Of a stretch of DNA of 64,000 bases, positions 1 through 12,596 are shown piece after piece. The DNA comes from Zygaena filipendulae (Eukaryota; Arthropoda; Insecta; Lepidoptera; Zygaenidae). A program made the translations under genes and the position numbers. The stretch's first letter is position 1. Each line of letters begins with the position of its first letter. The stretch covers positions 13,159,001-13,223,000 of the forward strand of contig OU015652.1 in assembly GCA_907165275.2 (NCBI GenBank), in the 5' to 3' direction. The notes beneath the pieces were generated by a model, which was not told the DNA's origin, did no database searches, and saw only the letters and a program-made list of their open reading frames with translations.

Positions 1-22
1 TAATTCATTAACACGTTGTATA
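1..22. repeat. Right terminal inverted repeat of a family C MITE, cut by the window edge
   Basis: The first 22 bases match, base for base, the right end of the complete element at 7842-8169 (…taacacgttgtata). The rest of this copy lies before the window. The final TATA matches the TA-type target duplication seen at the complete copy. Confidence 0.8.
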
Positions 23-760
23 GGTAGGTATATTTTGTTTTGTTTTTTTTCCATAAATTAGGCAATAAGAAGTAGAAGTGGAAGAAAAACCTTCTAAAAT
101 TGCTTAAATTGTCTTACACGTCTTTCTTTAGCAGAGATGAGGCATATACAAATGAGGGAAAATATGTACATAGATATAGCCAAACATTAAAATTGGTCCA
201 GTCAGGTCCAAAAAACAGAGCATTTTGAAAAGTATTTTGAATATGCACTAAAGCAGTCCGATATGCAGTTATCTCTCTCGCATTATAAAAATATAAATTG
301 CTGAATATAAATTCAGCAGCGACCACCACCACAGCCCAATATTCAGGGAGGTTTGCTAAAGGGCGACACAGTTAAAATCTTTTCTCCAAACGTTTTGCCC
401 TTCCCATTAGAAAGCCCGAGTAATGCTAAAGCGGCAGCTAATGCATTATCATAACGGGCTTGCCTAGATGTTTTGAATATTTCGACCAATCCAATCTAGT
501 CACAATGTTTTCAGCTTTATCTTAATGCCTCTCGCTGTAGGTCCGGACTTGGGCGATAGTGCAAGAACGCTGATGAGAAAATGTGTTCTGTTAGGTCCGT
601 ATCTTAGGAATTAGCATTGGGGAGACAATTACAATAAACAAAGCAAATCGCAACATTGCTTTTATCGCATTTAATTGGTCTCCAAGTTGTGTAGATCTTT
701 TGTTCTAATTTAAGGGTCTATCTTTCACTGCTTTCCTGTGAAGCGAAGGTTTATTCGAAA
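23..760. other. No recognised gene or repeat
   Basis: AT-rich noncoding DNA. No splice-flanked open frame and no inverted repeat ends were seen. Confidence 0.5.
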
Positions 761-847
761 CTAGCTGTTCCCCGCGGTTTCACCCGCGTTAATTTCGGGG
801 TGCCCACAGACAGACAGACAGAGTTACTTTCGCATTTATAGGGATTT
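761..847 (+). repeat. Dispersed repeat family A, internally deleted copy
   Basis: It begins ctagctgttccccgcgg, continues with the ttaatttcgggg segment, then jumps to the acagacagacag and actttcgcattta tail of the family. About half of a full ~190-bp copy is missing. This is the abundant lepidopteran SINE-like repeat, similar in style to the HaSE and Metulj groups; the exact family was not assigned. Confidence 0.8.
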
Positions 848-1277
848 AAATGATGTGGCCTGAGACTACATTGTAAGAATTTGTATGAAAAACAATTTAA
901 AGTAAGTTATCTTCCGGTTTAAAAATCGAATTGAATGTATTAAAAAAAAGAGGTTTATGATTGGATTATGCATCATAAACTATATCTACCTAGCCTTAAT
1001 GTTTTGACATGTACCACTTTTTCTGTTTCCGACTAATATTTTAACCCAGAATACAACTTGTTGCCTGTTCTGAGAGAATTCGGGTGTGTTTTTGGTTAAA
1101 TCAAAACAACTCATTAATTCAGTGACCAAGAGCCTAATGAGCTTCTTTTCTTTGGGAAAAGAGAACATGGTTTACACCGTTAATGTGAAATTTAACCAAA
1201 AATCTATGGTAATTTTAATAGTTAGATGGTGCAAAACAAAAAGGGAACTTGTTCTTAGGACAAACAATTACTTCGAA

Positions 1278-1456
1278 CTAGCTCTGTCCCGCGGTTTCGC
1301 CCGGCGTGAGTTTCGGAATTCACAGAGGAACTATTTTTTTTTTCTAAAATAAAAGTAGGTAGCCTAAGTTACTCCTTATAACATCAGCTAGCTGCTAGTG
1401 AAGTACCGTTAAAATCGGTCCAGCCGTTTCAGAGATTAGCTGGAACAAACAGACAG
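1278..1456 (+). repeat. Dispersed repeat family A, subtype with 'cctaagt…ctccttataacatcagct' body
   Basis: The head is the usual ctag…cccgcggtttcgcccgg. The body differs from the common subtype and matches the copy at 30710-30897 (agcctaag, ccttataacatcagct, aaaatcggtccarccgttt). It ends with aacaaacagacag. Confidence 0.75.
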
Positions 1457-1539
1457 TCGAAACCGCGGGCACAGGTAGTATGTAGTAATGTGTAGTTTAT
1501 TCCACGTTCGCATATTTTTCACTTTCCATGGCACAAGTA

Positions 1540-1600
1540 TATAAGATAAGATAAGATAAGATAAACTTTATTCAGCAGGAACAAACACATACAACACGCA
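1540..1600 (-). repeat. 3' tail of a LINE or SINE with (TTATC)n end
   Basis: Read on the minus strand, a tgaataaagtttatc segment runs into four to five TTATC units (1543-1563 on the plus strand). This is a typical simple-repeat tail of an insect non-LTR retroelement. The body is short and cannot be assigned. It lies about 40 bp from the family B MITE at 1640. Confidence 0.5.
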
Positions 1601-1639
1601 ACAAACACGTTACAATATAAAGGTAAAAATAATAATAAA

Positions 1640-1868
1640 CGCAGATAAGCAATAACATGTTAACCCACAAAATTAAGTTGTTGATTCAGAACGATTTATT
1701 GAGAGTTAGGGAACGTTTTTTAATTATGTGTTTACCTTATTACATTGCTTAAATATGTAACTAAATATTGAACATATAAAATGTTGACAGAAAATGGCGC
1801 TATAATTTTAAAACACGATTTACTCGAAATTTCTCCAGTGTTAACATACTATTGCTTATCTATGTCCA
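1640..1868 (-). mobile_element. Family B MITE, copy 1
   Basis: The element is about 230 bp, with ends gcagataagcaataacatg and ctattgcttatctatgtcca, which are imperfect inverted repeats of each other. Internal blocks shared with the other copies are taacccacaaaattaagt, agaacgatttattgagag and aaatggcgctataatttt. It has no coding capacity. Confidence 0.8.
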
Positions 1869-4815
1869 AATATACTTATATGGCTTAGTGAAAGATGAAG
1901 TAGATTCATATGTTGCTAAGTGCTATTATTATTATTATTATTATATTAACAAAGTGGTAATGATGTATTATCGACAAACGTCATTTAATTTGCATTTTTC
2001 CTCAATTTGTTTACGAGTTTGAAAAGAAAGATAAACAAATACGCAAGGTACGCTGTGACCTTGCACCAGCTCAATGGCGGTCGTTTCCGGTCACGACCGT
2101 CCGGCCGGCTGCACTGCGCAGGAGTCGAAATGAAGATAACACGACGTGACATGGAAAACTTTCAGATTTTTAATATGAGTAGCAATTTTGATAACTCTTT
2201 ATTCGAAGGACCATTCTTAAGTGAACTCCATTTTCTTGGTAACCGATAATATACTTTTCTTTTTATTAAAATAACTAACTAATCTTCATGTTTCTAAAAT
2301 CTTATAACGTGTGTAGCTTACATCAATCTCAATTAAATTATATCACAACTACGTCTCTACGCTTCCATCAAAATTCCGATCTAATCGGATAGACCATAAA
2401 CTTTTTCTATGCAATAGCTTAAAGAATTTCATTAAAAAAAAAATCTAACCTGTAGACTGTGTGTTTGAAAAAAGAATAATATTTTGAAATCATCATAAAA
2501 ACCTGTCCGCGCTCAGTTTCCCTCAGCTGCCAGTGTCAAAGTGCAAATGTGAATGGAAAGCGCATTTCACCGGCACAGGTAGACTCGTGTTGCTTCGCTG
2601 CAGCGCCTTGCAGTGCTCATGATCACAGCGGTACGTACGTGTGCTGTAATTAGATTTTTTTTCATCAGAACGCGTTATTCTTTCATTCTTTAGGTGACAG
2701 ATTTATAGAGAACTAGGCTTCCGTATAAAGCCGTATAGGTAAAAGCCGAATAAGTCAGACGCATACAAATTACGCTATTATTTACGCCCGTGAGCAATAA
2801 TTACAAAAAAAATAGCTACAACATTGACAACTGATAATTTTTTATCATATTCGCTTTTGCAATAACAAGTCAATTTTTGTACCTACGCAGTTCCATCAGA
2901 TCTTTGCAAATTTTTAATGGACCACCTGCCAGGTTTTTTTAGAGAAACCGTGAGATTTGAACCGACAACTATCGCATAATATGACATTGACCACAACCGC
3001 TTGATAGATATCGTTATTGAAAATCGTACTTATTTTGAGAGTAGCGGGAGTTACGCGATCCTACCAAAATTTTATCCCCGCCTCGATAAAGAAATTTTTG
3101 AAGTCTCTATAAAAACGACTTCTCTCAAAAAATGAACAAAAAATCCAACGTTAGCCCACGGCGCCCTTCGCTCATGTTGTGATAACAGTTTAAGGACGTG
3201 CTAAACGAATCCCGAGTAGTGTAAACAAATCGTTATGTGCTCTCTTGTGTGTGTGTGTTTGTTTAACGCTTTTTTACGAGTTTAATAATATCACAAAATA
3301 TCTCAATCGCCGTATAATCTTTCTTCGTAATTCTTTTTACAAACATAGCTGGTTTAAATAATGATTTTAATTACTGTTTGTCTATGCCTTCAATGTCAAT
3401 TATTATGTTCAGTTTTATCACACAAATCCGTTCCTTCTTGACTTAGATCTACATGTGTATGGATGGTTTCTCGGTGGTTTGAATTTAATATCGGTTTACA
3501 TTTTATTTCTAGGACTGTTTTTAAAATAACAGCTGACAAATTTTATTGTTTTAAATTCATTACATACCTAACCCCTTTTTTCATTTGTGACAATAATAAT
3601 AATCGATTAGGTATTATTTATCGTTTTAAGTAGTTACAGGTGGATACTTAAGTGTATTTAGTGTTCTATTATCATTATTTACTTTGTTTATTTCCGATAA
3701 AAATGATAGATCATTTATTACGATAATGTCAGAACGATAATATTAGTAGGTATTATCAATAATCTCTAAAGGAATAATATTTTTTAATTCTTATCACCTA
3801 TAGGAACCCTGCTTCGTGCATGGACCGACATTTTTTTTTTCAATCACTACTTTTCACTAACAGTGATTATGCTGACCCAAGTAGGTTTGTGTGTATTGTT
3901 ACATATTATACACATATGTACATAATATATCAATGTATCTACCTATGTTTAAAGAAATAATTGATAAATCAACTAATTTTTTCTCTTACCGAAGCAGTCT
4001 AGCAATGCCATCGTTCGAAGAATGCTCACACATAGTAGTCAAACATTGAGGAGCTAAGTGCAATAAAAGATTTAGCCAACACAAACTAAAGAGCATTGTG
4101 TTTCTATCAACGGCGCGCGCGCTTACTAAATAAGAAATTCAACAGTTTGCTGCCCGCGGAATGTTAGTCTTTCAGTTAGGTAGGCGTTGACGGAACACAT
4201 GAAGCAAACTTGAGGGGTTGAGTTTGTAAATATTTTGATCGGTATAAGTAAGAGCCATTAGCGTTTTCTAAAGACTGTTATAGCTGTAAAAATAGTTAAG
4301 ACGATGTTGTTTTCAATTTTTTTTTGCCAGAAACTTTAAAATTCACCTATAAAAAATGTTAATAATATTAGTAACGACCGGTATAAAATATTATAATCTC
4401 GTTTATTCATCTACCGATTTTGCGGCTTAACACGTGACAGTAATTGCATCTATTCAATCTCTTCAGTATTACCATAATACGCCGCGTTAAGATAAGACGC
4501 CATAAAAATTGTCTTTCCCTCATAATCAAAGAAGTTTTACTCCAAAAAAATACATTTACATCGTTTCTAAGGCATACAGAATAATAATTGCTAATATTTT
4601 GATATCTAGAACGTTTAGGATTGCGTTTTCGGGACGCGCGTTACGGGCAAGGAATAGGTATTGTTGGTCATAGTGAATGACCGCTTTTATGTTACACTGA
4701 TCGTAAAATATACGTACGTATTACGTACGTAATATAAAAAAAAAACAATAAAATATATCTCTATATATAATGCGATAATCCTTCATTTAAATGATCGTGT
4801 GATTAAAAGCTAATA
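1869..4815. other. Noncoding stretch with one weak exon candidate
   Basis: AT-rich DNA with an ATT microsatellite at 1926-1945 and two GC-richer patches near 2050-2130 and 2510-2640. A cluster of overlapping tacgtacgta palindromes lies near 4710-4735. No recognisable gene was seen. Confidence 0.45.
2527..2578 (+). other. Weak internal exon candidate (52 nt)
   Basis: A pyrimidine-rich acceptor (gtttccctcag) precedes a 52-nt block that is open in two frames and ends CACAG|gtagac. The open frames give LPVSKCKCEWKAHFTGT or CQCQSANVNGKRISPAQ. There is no homology that I recognise and the donor is only fair. Chance occurrence is quite possible. Confidence 0.15.
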
Positions 4816-5052
4816 TGGACATAGATAAGCAATAGTGTGTTAACCCACACTGGAGAAATTTTGAGTAAATCGTATTTTAAAATTATAGCGCCATTTTCTG
4901 TCAATATTTTTTATGTTCAATATTTAGTTACATACTTAAACAACGTGATAAGGTAAACACATAATTAAAAAACGTTCCCTAACTCTCAATAAATCGTTCT
5001 GAATAGGTAACTTGATTTTGTGGGTTAACATGTTATTGCTTATCTGCGTCCA
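4816..5052 (+). mobile_element. Family B MITE, copy 2 (complete)
   Basis: It runs from tggacatagataagcaata to ttgcttatctgcgtcca (237 bp). The ~33-bp ends are inverted repeats that include gtgttaacccaca and its complement. The flanks aata and tatc fit a TA target duplication, which would suggest a Tc1/mariner-type origin. Open frames crossing it are by-products. Confidence 0.85.
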
Positions 5053-6738
5053 TATCGCTTGTTTTTTACAACTTAAACGAATGACTTGCGTGCAAAATAC
5101 AAAAAGCAAACACAACAACAGACACGCGTGCTGTTCTCGGTGCCAAAGCAAATTGTTAAACAACACCACTAGTGGCCGTGGTGTTTGCCCACTGTGGTTT
5201 TGAATACCTGTGGCTGAATATTTATTATTTACTTTCATCGCCCCGTAGAAGCGCTCGGTAAATAAAATAACTGGAATTTGCTTTTTATCTGTAAAGATTC
5301 CACCAATACCTATTGTTTTCACAATTCTCTCGGATTGATTAATTTAATTAAAAATAGGATCAGTCTTGAGAGAACGTTTAAAATTTACAAATAAACCAAA
5401 AAATAAAAAATATAAATTTCTCTGAACATTTGTTCAGAATTCCCTTCTTCAGAGTTAAATTCGTTTTTTTGAATTTAACTCATATAACAGTTTAAGTACA
5501 AAGTTAACCCACGTGATATTGGTTATTTAGTTACGGCAAAATGTTCCTGGGGGAATACCTAAATTTCAGCGGGTAGAACCACCGCCTGTGACTGCTGATA
5601 CGAGATACTGGCCTACTCGTATAATAAACGTAGAGCGGTCGCTCTATAGTCTATACCCACGAAACTCTGATTGTCATCAGAGACCTTGGGATCTCACATT
5701 GCGTCTGTCAAACAAATCCAAAACTCAAGATCGGCTGCATTACAATCAGTTACGAAATCGAATAGCGTGAGTGAGTTGCTAAATCGATTCGAATGTTAGC
5801 TCTCCCACGATTAGGTTTGCTTTCACCAAAATTTTGTACAACATCTATTCCAATAGACGCAAGTTACAGTTTGTAGTCTTTATTGTTTATGATTTACACG
5901 TTTTGGCTTTTGGTAGTTTCGTGTATACCACCGCTCTAAATGGCGGCCTCCGATGATACCAAAGTCCCAATAACGTTACCAAAATAATAAAATTAACGTT
6001 CTTCCAGATACTAGTTCAATTATTTTTATCTGTATCTACCTAGTACTATGATTCTTTTATTGGAAAAAAAAAATAATTTGAAGATAAAGTCGATTTTTTA
6101 CGCTCAATTATTACAACTTCAGCTCAAAAGATATAAATGTTCAAAAAATTACCTGCGTAATATTACGCGTTTGCGGACTGGATCGACGATAACTATCTGG
6201 GATGTCGAAATGTTTGTAAATGGTCGATAGTCGATAGCAGCTGCGGTCACGATAGCGACTGTCGACTGTCACTCTGTAGCAGTAGGTACTCTATTGCCTT
6301 CGGTTTGGTCTATGATAAACTAGGGCAAGATGAACTCTTGAAATCTGATAGTAAGCCAAAATTGGTCCTCATCAAAACAGTTCATTTATCAACAATATTG
6401 TTTTGAATTGTGAAATGAACAGTATTCAGATAATAAACGAATGTCGTATATCCTTATTACCCATTTATGTGAAAAAATATTACGTACCTTGCCTACCTAT
6501 GTTTTACCCAGATTTCATGCAAATATCATTTCAGAAATGGTATCAGAAACAATTGTATACAATCACAAAGACCTACCTACCTAAGATCTTTTCACCGATT
6601 TCAATTAGTGGTTTAATTTTTGAGCACTTTTATTTGTTCTGATTGAGTTAACATGATGATGATGATGTGATGTCATTGATGTAAAAAAAAATGGACATTA
6701 ATAAGTATATTGACAATGTACCATTAAAATATTTATGA
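5053..6738. other. Noncoding stretch, no recognised feature
   Basis: AT-rich. It holds only an ATG microsatellite at 6655-6668. The short open frames have no coding signature. Confidence 0.45.
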
Positions 6739-7044
6739 CTAGCTGTGCCCCGCGGTTTCACCCGCGCGAAAGGTTTTTATACAACAACTTTTTTTCCCGA
6801 CATCCGATTTCAATGGAACAAAACCTATATGTAGCTCCAGGCTAAGCTTAATCTACCTGCGAAAACCGCATGACAATCCGTTTAGTAGATTCGGAGATCA
6901 TCGCGAACAGACAGACAGAAAAGATTTTTAAAAACCCTTTTATTGTGGTTAGTTACTCTTCGTTTATGGTTCCCTGTCAGTTTTTCTTAAAAATATTCAA
7001 TGTACAGAATCGCGGATTCTACTCTTTTATTATAGTATAGATAG
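6739..7044 (+). repeat. Dispersed repeat family A, long subtype
   Basis: The head is ctagctgtgccccgcgg. The body has tttttcccgacatccgattt, gctccaggctaagcttaa and gcgaacagacagaca, and the tail has attcaatgtacagaatcgcg and ttattatagtatagatag. Two other copies share the same body and tail: 39611-39918 (+) and 24974-25284 (-). Confidence 0.85.
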
Positions 7045-7841
7045 ATTCGTAATTTTATAAATGGAATGAAATAAATAATATATAATCATATTAATCGAGC
7101 TTCCCGATTCAGACATTGATCTGACAAATGAGGCCGTCTTCTTTGCAGAGGAGAATTTAAAACAAAAAATAGTATTGCCGCATTCCTCATTTGCGCCTTG
7201 CACATTAACTTTTATCTTTCGGGCGACGTTCGACGTGCCATTTATCCAACAGATACACAAATGAACACACGAAGGACACTCTATATAGATACTGCATTGA
7301 GACTGTAACAGGTGACTACGTGACTAGTGTTGTAACGACTGTATCGATCTATATTCTTGGCGTCTTGTTATATTTAGTTAGTTATTGCTATTCGCAGAAT
7401 ACATACCTAGCGGTATTGGTATCGAGAATTTTAGTTTCTCTTAACTTGTTTATTTTTATTCATATACCTATGTGTCGCACGGATTTCAATACCTTGTCCT
7501 GAATTGAGGTAAATTAGAAAACTAAAACCGCTATTTGACCCTAGGTTCTGCTTATATATGAAAAATTCACTACTTCAACGTTTCATTGGCCCGCAGTGTT
7601 AATAAACTATTATAACAATTATCGATATTCGCTTAGATTGGCAGCTCAAACCATTTCACTATCTATTTATTTATTTTATTTTATTTATTGGTCTACCAGC
7701 AATTGATACACTGAATCATCTTAGATCTACATTTACATAAAGCACTTTGGTCAAACTTTGGTATAATCGTAGTGTAGGTAGGGACAACTTTTATGGGTAA
7801 ACACTGCTTGCAGTTTTATAAAACACAATGCAAGTTTCATC
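7045..7841. other. Noncoding stretch, no recognised feature
   Basis: There is an A/T-rich tttatttattttattttatt run near 7668-7690 that reads like a retroelement tail on the minus strand. Nothing else was supported. Confidence 0.4.
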
Positions 7842-8169
7842 TATACAACGTGTTAATGAATTAACTGAAAACTAGAAAATAGTTTGCTCAGAATCGACTA
7901 GCGAATCGATCGCACCATGTTTTAATATAGGTTATATTTTTTCATTTTTACTAGCCCATGTCTAAATTATTTATAATACAATATTTGAGGCGTACGCCCG
8001 CCCGCAGCAATAAAACTCGAGGGTAGGCGCGGGCGTAGCGCTTGGAATTTCGTAGATAGGTCACCTCCAAACTAATCTTGAATAACTTTTAAAGTATAAA
8101 TTTTTTCGACATATATTTTTTTAAATGGGATGTATCAGGTTTTCAGTTAATTCATTAACACGTTGTATA
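7842..8169. mobile_element. Family C MITE, complete, perfect 31-bp TIRs
   Basis: The left end starts tatacaacgtgttaatgaat and the right end finishes attcattaacacgttgtata. The two 31-bp ends are exact reverse complements. The outer TATA on both sides is compatible with a TA duplication. The interior is unique, noncoding, and includes a GC-rich gcgtacgcccgcccgc patch near 7990-8040. A second copy is cut by the window start. Confidence 0.88.
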
Positions 8170-8952
8170 ATACAGTATAATATTTTTTACTTTTTTATAT
8201 CTATTGGATTCATTATTGTAATTAAAAATTAGTGCGAGTATTTAGATAATTCACTTGTTGTAGTTGTTGTTTGTTCATTGATCTGCTATTCATTGAACAA
8301 AAACATTCAGCTGGATTCTTTTGTGTCATCGATATCAGTACATTCGTCGACGTTAAGAAACTATACGAGTTTTACGATTTTATCGATATGTGGAATTAAA
8401 CGGTCGCGTCGAGTCGCAACACTATTACTTTTAACTGTCCTTGACTCCATCAGCATCTTCGTTTGTACACGAATTACCTACATTAGCATATTAAATTATT
8501 TTTTATCAACTTCACATAATACAGTCAATGAAGATCGATTATAAATAAATAAAAATTAATGTAAAATATTTTTCATGGCTCATTTCAACGTTTATCGAAC
8601 AGTAATGAATCGTTAATTAAATTTATATATTATTAAAAGCAATATAACTCCTATATCGTGAGTGGATGGATTCATGAAACAAGTGACAGTTGGTTTTGGT
8701 CGTTCATCAAAAGGTCTTTTTTTTTGTTCGACGAAAACTCGTCAATTTTGCAATCAGCCAGTGAGTGACTCAATGTCGACATGATATCCTCGGGTGATGA
8801 AAAAAAGACAATGGTTTCCGTGTCTCGGTATCGAGTAATGGTATCGAGTTACCCTTGCACACGGTCGCGTAAATCGATAATCGACGCCTTGTAGGGGGCA
8901 GATGTCCTCAACTAAGGTTTTTTAAGACGTTTTGCTTCAATATTATTTTATG
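8170..8952. other. Noncoding stretch, no recognised feature
   Basis: AT-rich with several atcgat and tcgac sites. No repeat ends or splice-flanked frames were found. Confidence 0.4.
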
Positions 8953-9147
8953 CTAGCTTTGCCCGCGTTTTCACCCGCGGTAATTTTGGAGTTCCCGCGG
9001 GAATTCCGGGATAAAAAGTACCCTATGTCCTTCTCTGTACCCCTGACAACGTGCATGCTAAATTTCATCCCGGATTAGGATTCTGCCGTTTTTACGTGAT
9101 TGAGTTACAAACATCCAAACATCCACACTTTCACATTTATAATTCTA
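8953..9147 (+). repeat. Dispersed repeat family A, first of a tandem pair
   Basis: It begins ctagctttgcccgcg, contains gttcccgcgggaattccggg and aagtaccctatgtccttc, and ends acatccaaacatccacac and tttataattcta. A second copy starts at once. Confidence 0.85.
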
Positions 9148-9340
9148 CTAGCTGTCCCCCGCGATTTCATCCGCGGTATTTTCGGAGTTCCCGCGGGAAT
9201 TCCGGGATAAAAACTATCCTATCTTTTAAGTTGGACCATTTTATGAATGGTTACAAAATTTTATCAAAATCCGTTCAGTAGTTTCGGAGTCCATCGCAGA
9301 CAAACAACGTGACACGTGATTTATATATATTAGATAGATG
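9148..9340 (+). repeat. Dispersed repeat family A, second of a tandem pair
   Basis: It begins ctagctgtcccccgcgattt, contains aaactatcctatcttttaag and gttggaccattttatgaatg, and ends gacacgtgatttatatatat followed by tagatagat. The same tail subtype recurs at 44015-44275. Confidence 0.85.
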
Positions 9341-10057
9341 TAGTAGGATTAGAGGGCTGACAGTATGTGTTTCAACCGGACTTAAGAATTTTTATTATTA
9401 TCTAGTTTTATTTGAATAGAGATACGTTCAAACTTTATAATATATAGGAGCATATTTATTGCGACTATAAAGTTTGGAAGCCAACCATAAACTACGGGGA
9501 AGTAAATAAACACTAAATTATATTTTCCACTCGATCATCAGATCCATGATCGGCAACTGTTTTATTGAATAATAAACCTAAATTTTGATTTGTGTTTATT
9601 TTACGCTTCCCATGGAGAAAGTTACAGAGTTAGCATCTCATATTACGAAGCTATTAAACAGTTTTAGATCCAATCGACAAGTGTCGGTCGAAAAAAAAAT
9701 GTTGATTTTTTTTTTATAATTAGTGAACTCATTGATTTAATTTTGGGTTCACCCACTACTTTTCAATCCTTACGAATATAGAGAGAAAATGACTGTATTT
9801 GTCTGTTCGTTACGTGTTCACACAGAAATGATGAAGCAGATATACCATTGAATTAAATTATGTCAAACTAGTTGTGCTTGGGACTTTATATAACTGCTGC
9901 CAGCCAAAATAAAAACATGGAATTAAAGTTTAATTATTTCGAAATGACGGACAGACCGACAGACAGACGGAGTTTCCAACAAATTTGTAAATTGAGTCTG
10001 TTAAAATCCAATTGTTGGTTTCGTTTGGAAAACCGATTGGGATCGCTTTTCAGTTCT
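9341..10057. other. Noncoding stretch, no recognised feature
   Basis: A local inverted repeat (tcaaactttata and tataaagtttgga, about 9429-9476) is the only structure seen. Confidence 0.4.
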
Positions 10058-10152
10058 AATAGGGATGTTGAAAAAAAGAAAAAATACGTGTCCAATATTT
10101 TTTATTTATTTACAAACCGGACTAAAAAAATATTTAGTCAACTTGCCCCATT
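10058..10152. mobile_element. Family E MITE, internally deleted copy
   Basis: The left end aatagggatgttga passes straight into the right part (aaaatacgtgtccaata) and ends tagtcaacttgccccatt. About 235 bp of the ~330-bp full form is missing, including the paired TGACGTCA sites. Confidence 0.75.
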
Positions 10153-12077
10153 CATTAGTTGCCAAAGATTTTTGCGCACCACGTGCTCAAGCGCAGGTGT
10201 CGAGTGGGCGGGAAAAATCACGTGACCGGTGAAATCATGCCAAATACGGCGAGCGGGCGCGACGGCCTTGCGTGCACAAATGAATGGACGTGACTTATCA
10301 GTTATTTTTGATGTTTGTATTGTTAAAATCTAATTATGCAGAGCTGATATCAATGTTAGGTGTCGCAAAAAGCAAACGAAACAGGGAATTATTTAAGTAT
10401 AGATTTCTATAACGACACAATCTAGTTTGATGATTAGATCATTACTTGATTTTGATAGGATAAACTTATACACACTTGAATTGTTTTACCAATTTTTTAT
10501 ATTTCAACGAGAATCCTGCAGTTAAATAAAAAGAACAAAAAAACAGATGAGCTTATTATATCCTTTCCTCGGCTGTGAGAACTCAAAATGCATACATCCT
10601 AAATTATGCAAATTCGACCATTGTATCGCCATTCGAGATGTAAAATTTCGTCTGGCTTTGTACCATTGTATGCAGGCGTTTACTAGTCGCACGACACGAC
10701 CACCGAATACGTGTTCGAAATTATAAAAAAAAAAAAAAAACAACGTCCACACGATACTCAAAAATATTTCAACTTTCACTCGACAGAGATATCTTCAAAG
10801 CTTACGAGTTCTCACGTTGCGTCGTAGTAGAAGCGAAATTATTATTAAAAAAACATAATATGTATGCAAAACTACTAAATATATTCTAATGTGATTACTG
10901 AACGAATGTATTAATAAAGAAGCGTTGAGCGGTAACGACTCGCAAGCACTAAACAGAACTTGATTGGGCGACCTCAATAGCGGGTTCGATTGCTAAAATA
11001 GAACAAACAGCTCTTCTCTATTCGTCGCTTTCGGCGTTCGATGTATGCGAATGTGGGACGGATTTTGTTTTTTTTTTTACACTCGAATGATTTATGATTT
11101 TAAATTGATAGGTGTTCGGGTAAGGAGTGACCGGCTATCTCTCGTTGAGACGTTCAACGAGGCTTATTATTTATTGTCGGCAATTGGTTGGACATTTTTC
11201 TTTGGTCAATTTTTTTTGTTTTTTTTAAACGGTGTAAATTGGAAACCTTTTGGAATATCAGAACATTGTTGTGATTTTCATTTGACACTCTTGTGAAAGC
11301 ATTTTACAATTTTTACCCTTTAGGTGTCTGTATGTTAGTATTTTATCGAGATAATACTAAACTTTTTTTGGATAATGATTGCATTTTGTCAGTTGGTTCG
11401 AAAGCGCGTCATTTAAATGTGAATGAAACTTGCCAAAAATCTAATAGTGTAATTTTTAATGCAAGTAAAGAAAGTTAATCCGTACGTGCACTTGACGCGG
11501 CGCCCGTGAAATTCCTTCATCTATCGCGGCTCAGTCGCCACCCGGCGGCGGCTGTGATGCGCGCGCGCCGAAAACTCGCGCGGCTTTTTGTGAATGATTT
11601 ACTACACAACAGGTTTCTGTTACTTGTTAGATCAAATTTAACGGGACTTCTGTCATGCCCGCCTTTTTCATCTGTGGCTTAGCTATTCTACACGCTTTAT
11701 TCGTTCTTTTTTTTTCTTCAAATATTATTATTATATTTTGACCCCTTTTCGGACAAGCAATCAATTGGAGCGCTTTTTATGCGCTCGGTGCGGTTTTAAT
11801 GATAAAAAATCATTAACCTAACAGATGTTAAAAGAATAGATGAAAAAAGTATCAGCGTGATCAATCATACATTATCTAGTAATTTGTGAATTCTAATCCA
11901 AATTTATCTGTTAATAGCCTAAGCTCTCAGCAGCTATTTATTATGTAATTAAATCGTAATTCATAATTTGAGAAAGGCTGATTTTTCAACGGACCTAGAG
12001 ATTCAGATTGCTTATTCGTCTAGTCCGGAAAAACCTAGTTCCATTCATAACTTAATCTGACGATAGACTGATAGATA
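10153..12077. other. Noncoding stretch with GC-rich patches
   Basis: There is a poly-A run near 10725-10741. GC-rich patches lie at about 10180-10285 and 11475-11590; the second contains ggcggcggctgtgatgcgcg. Such patches could be promoters or unmethylated islands, but no initiator, gene start or splice-flanked frame supports this. Confidence 0.35.
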
Positions 12078-12296
12078 GACATGTTAACCCACAAAATTAA
12101 GTTATTGATACAGAACGATTTATTGCGAGCTAGAAAACGTTTTTTAATTATGTGTTTACCTTATTACATTGTTTAAATATGTAGCTAAATATTTAACATA
12201 AAAAATGTTGACAGAGAATGGCGCTATAATTTTAAAACACGATTTACTCAAAATTTCTCCAGTGTGGGTTAACACACTATTGCTTATCTATGTCCA
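12078..12296 (-). mobile_element. Family B MITE, copy 3, left end truncated
   Basis: It enters the family at acatgttaacccacaaaa and ends ctattgcttatctatgtcca. The outermost ~15 bases of the left inverted end are replaced by unrelated sequence. The internal blocks agree with copy 4. Confidence 0.8.
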
Positions 12297-12596
12297 ATTA
12301 TGGTATCATTCACAGAACACAAGCCTTGTTTTCTGGAGCGCTTAGTACTTAGGTATGCGTTACAATTTTTCGCCTAATCTATTTAGTTATTAAGTATATA
12401 AATACTGCTAATCGAATGTATTTTAAACCAAACCATTAAACTTCAGATTTAGGTCGAATTCGACCGCAAAAATGCGAGTAACCAGAATGATTAAGTCATT
12501 TGACCACTGCTGTGTGACCGCTGGCAAAGCTTGGTAATGCCTAAATATAAACTTCTTAGTAATAAATACCACAGTACCTATTACATATATTATTTA

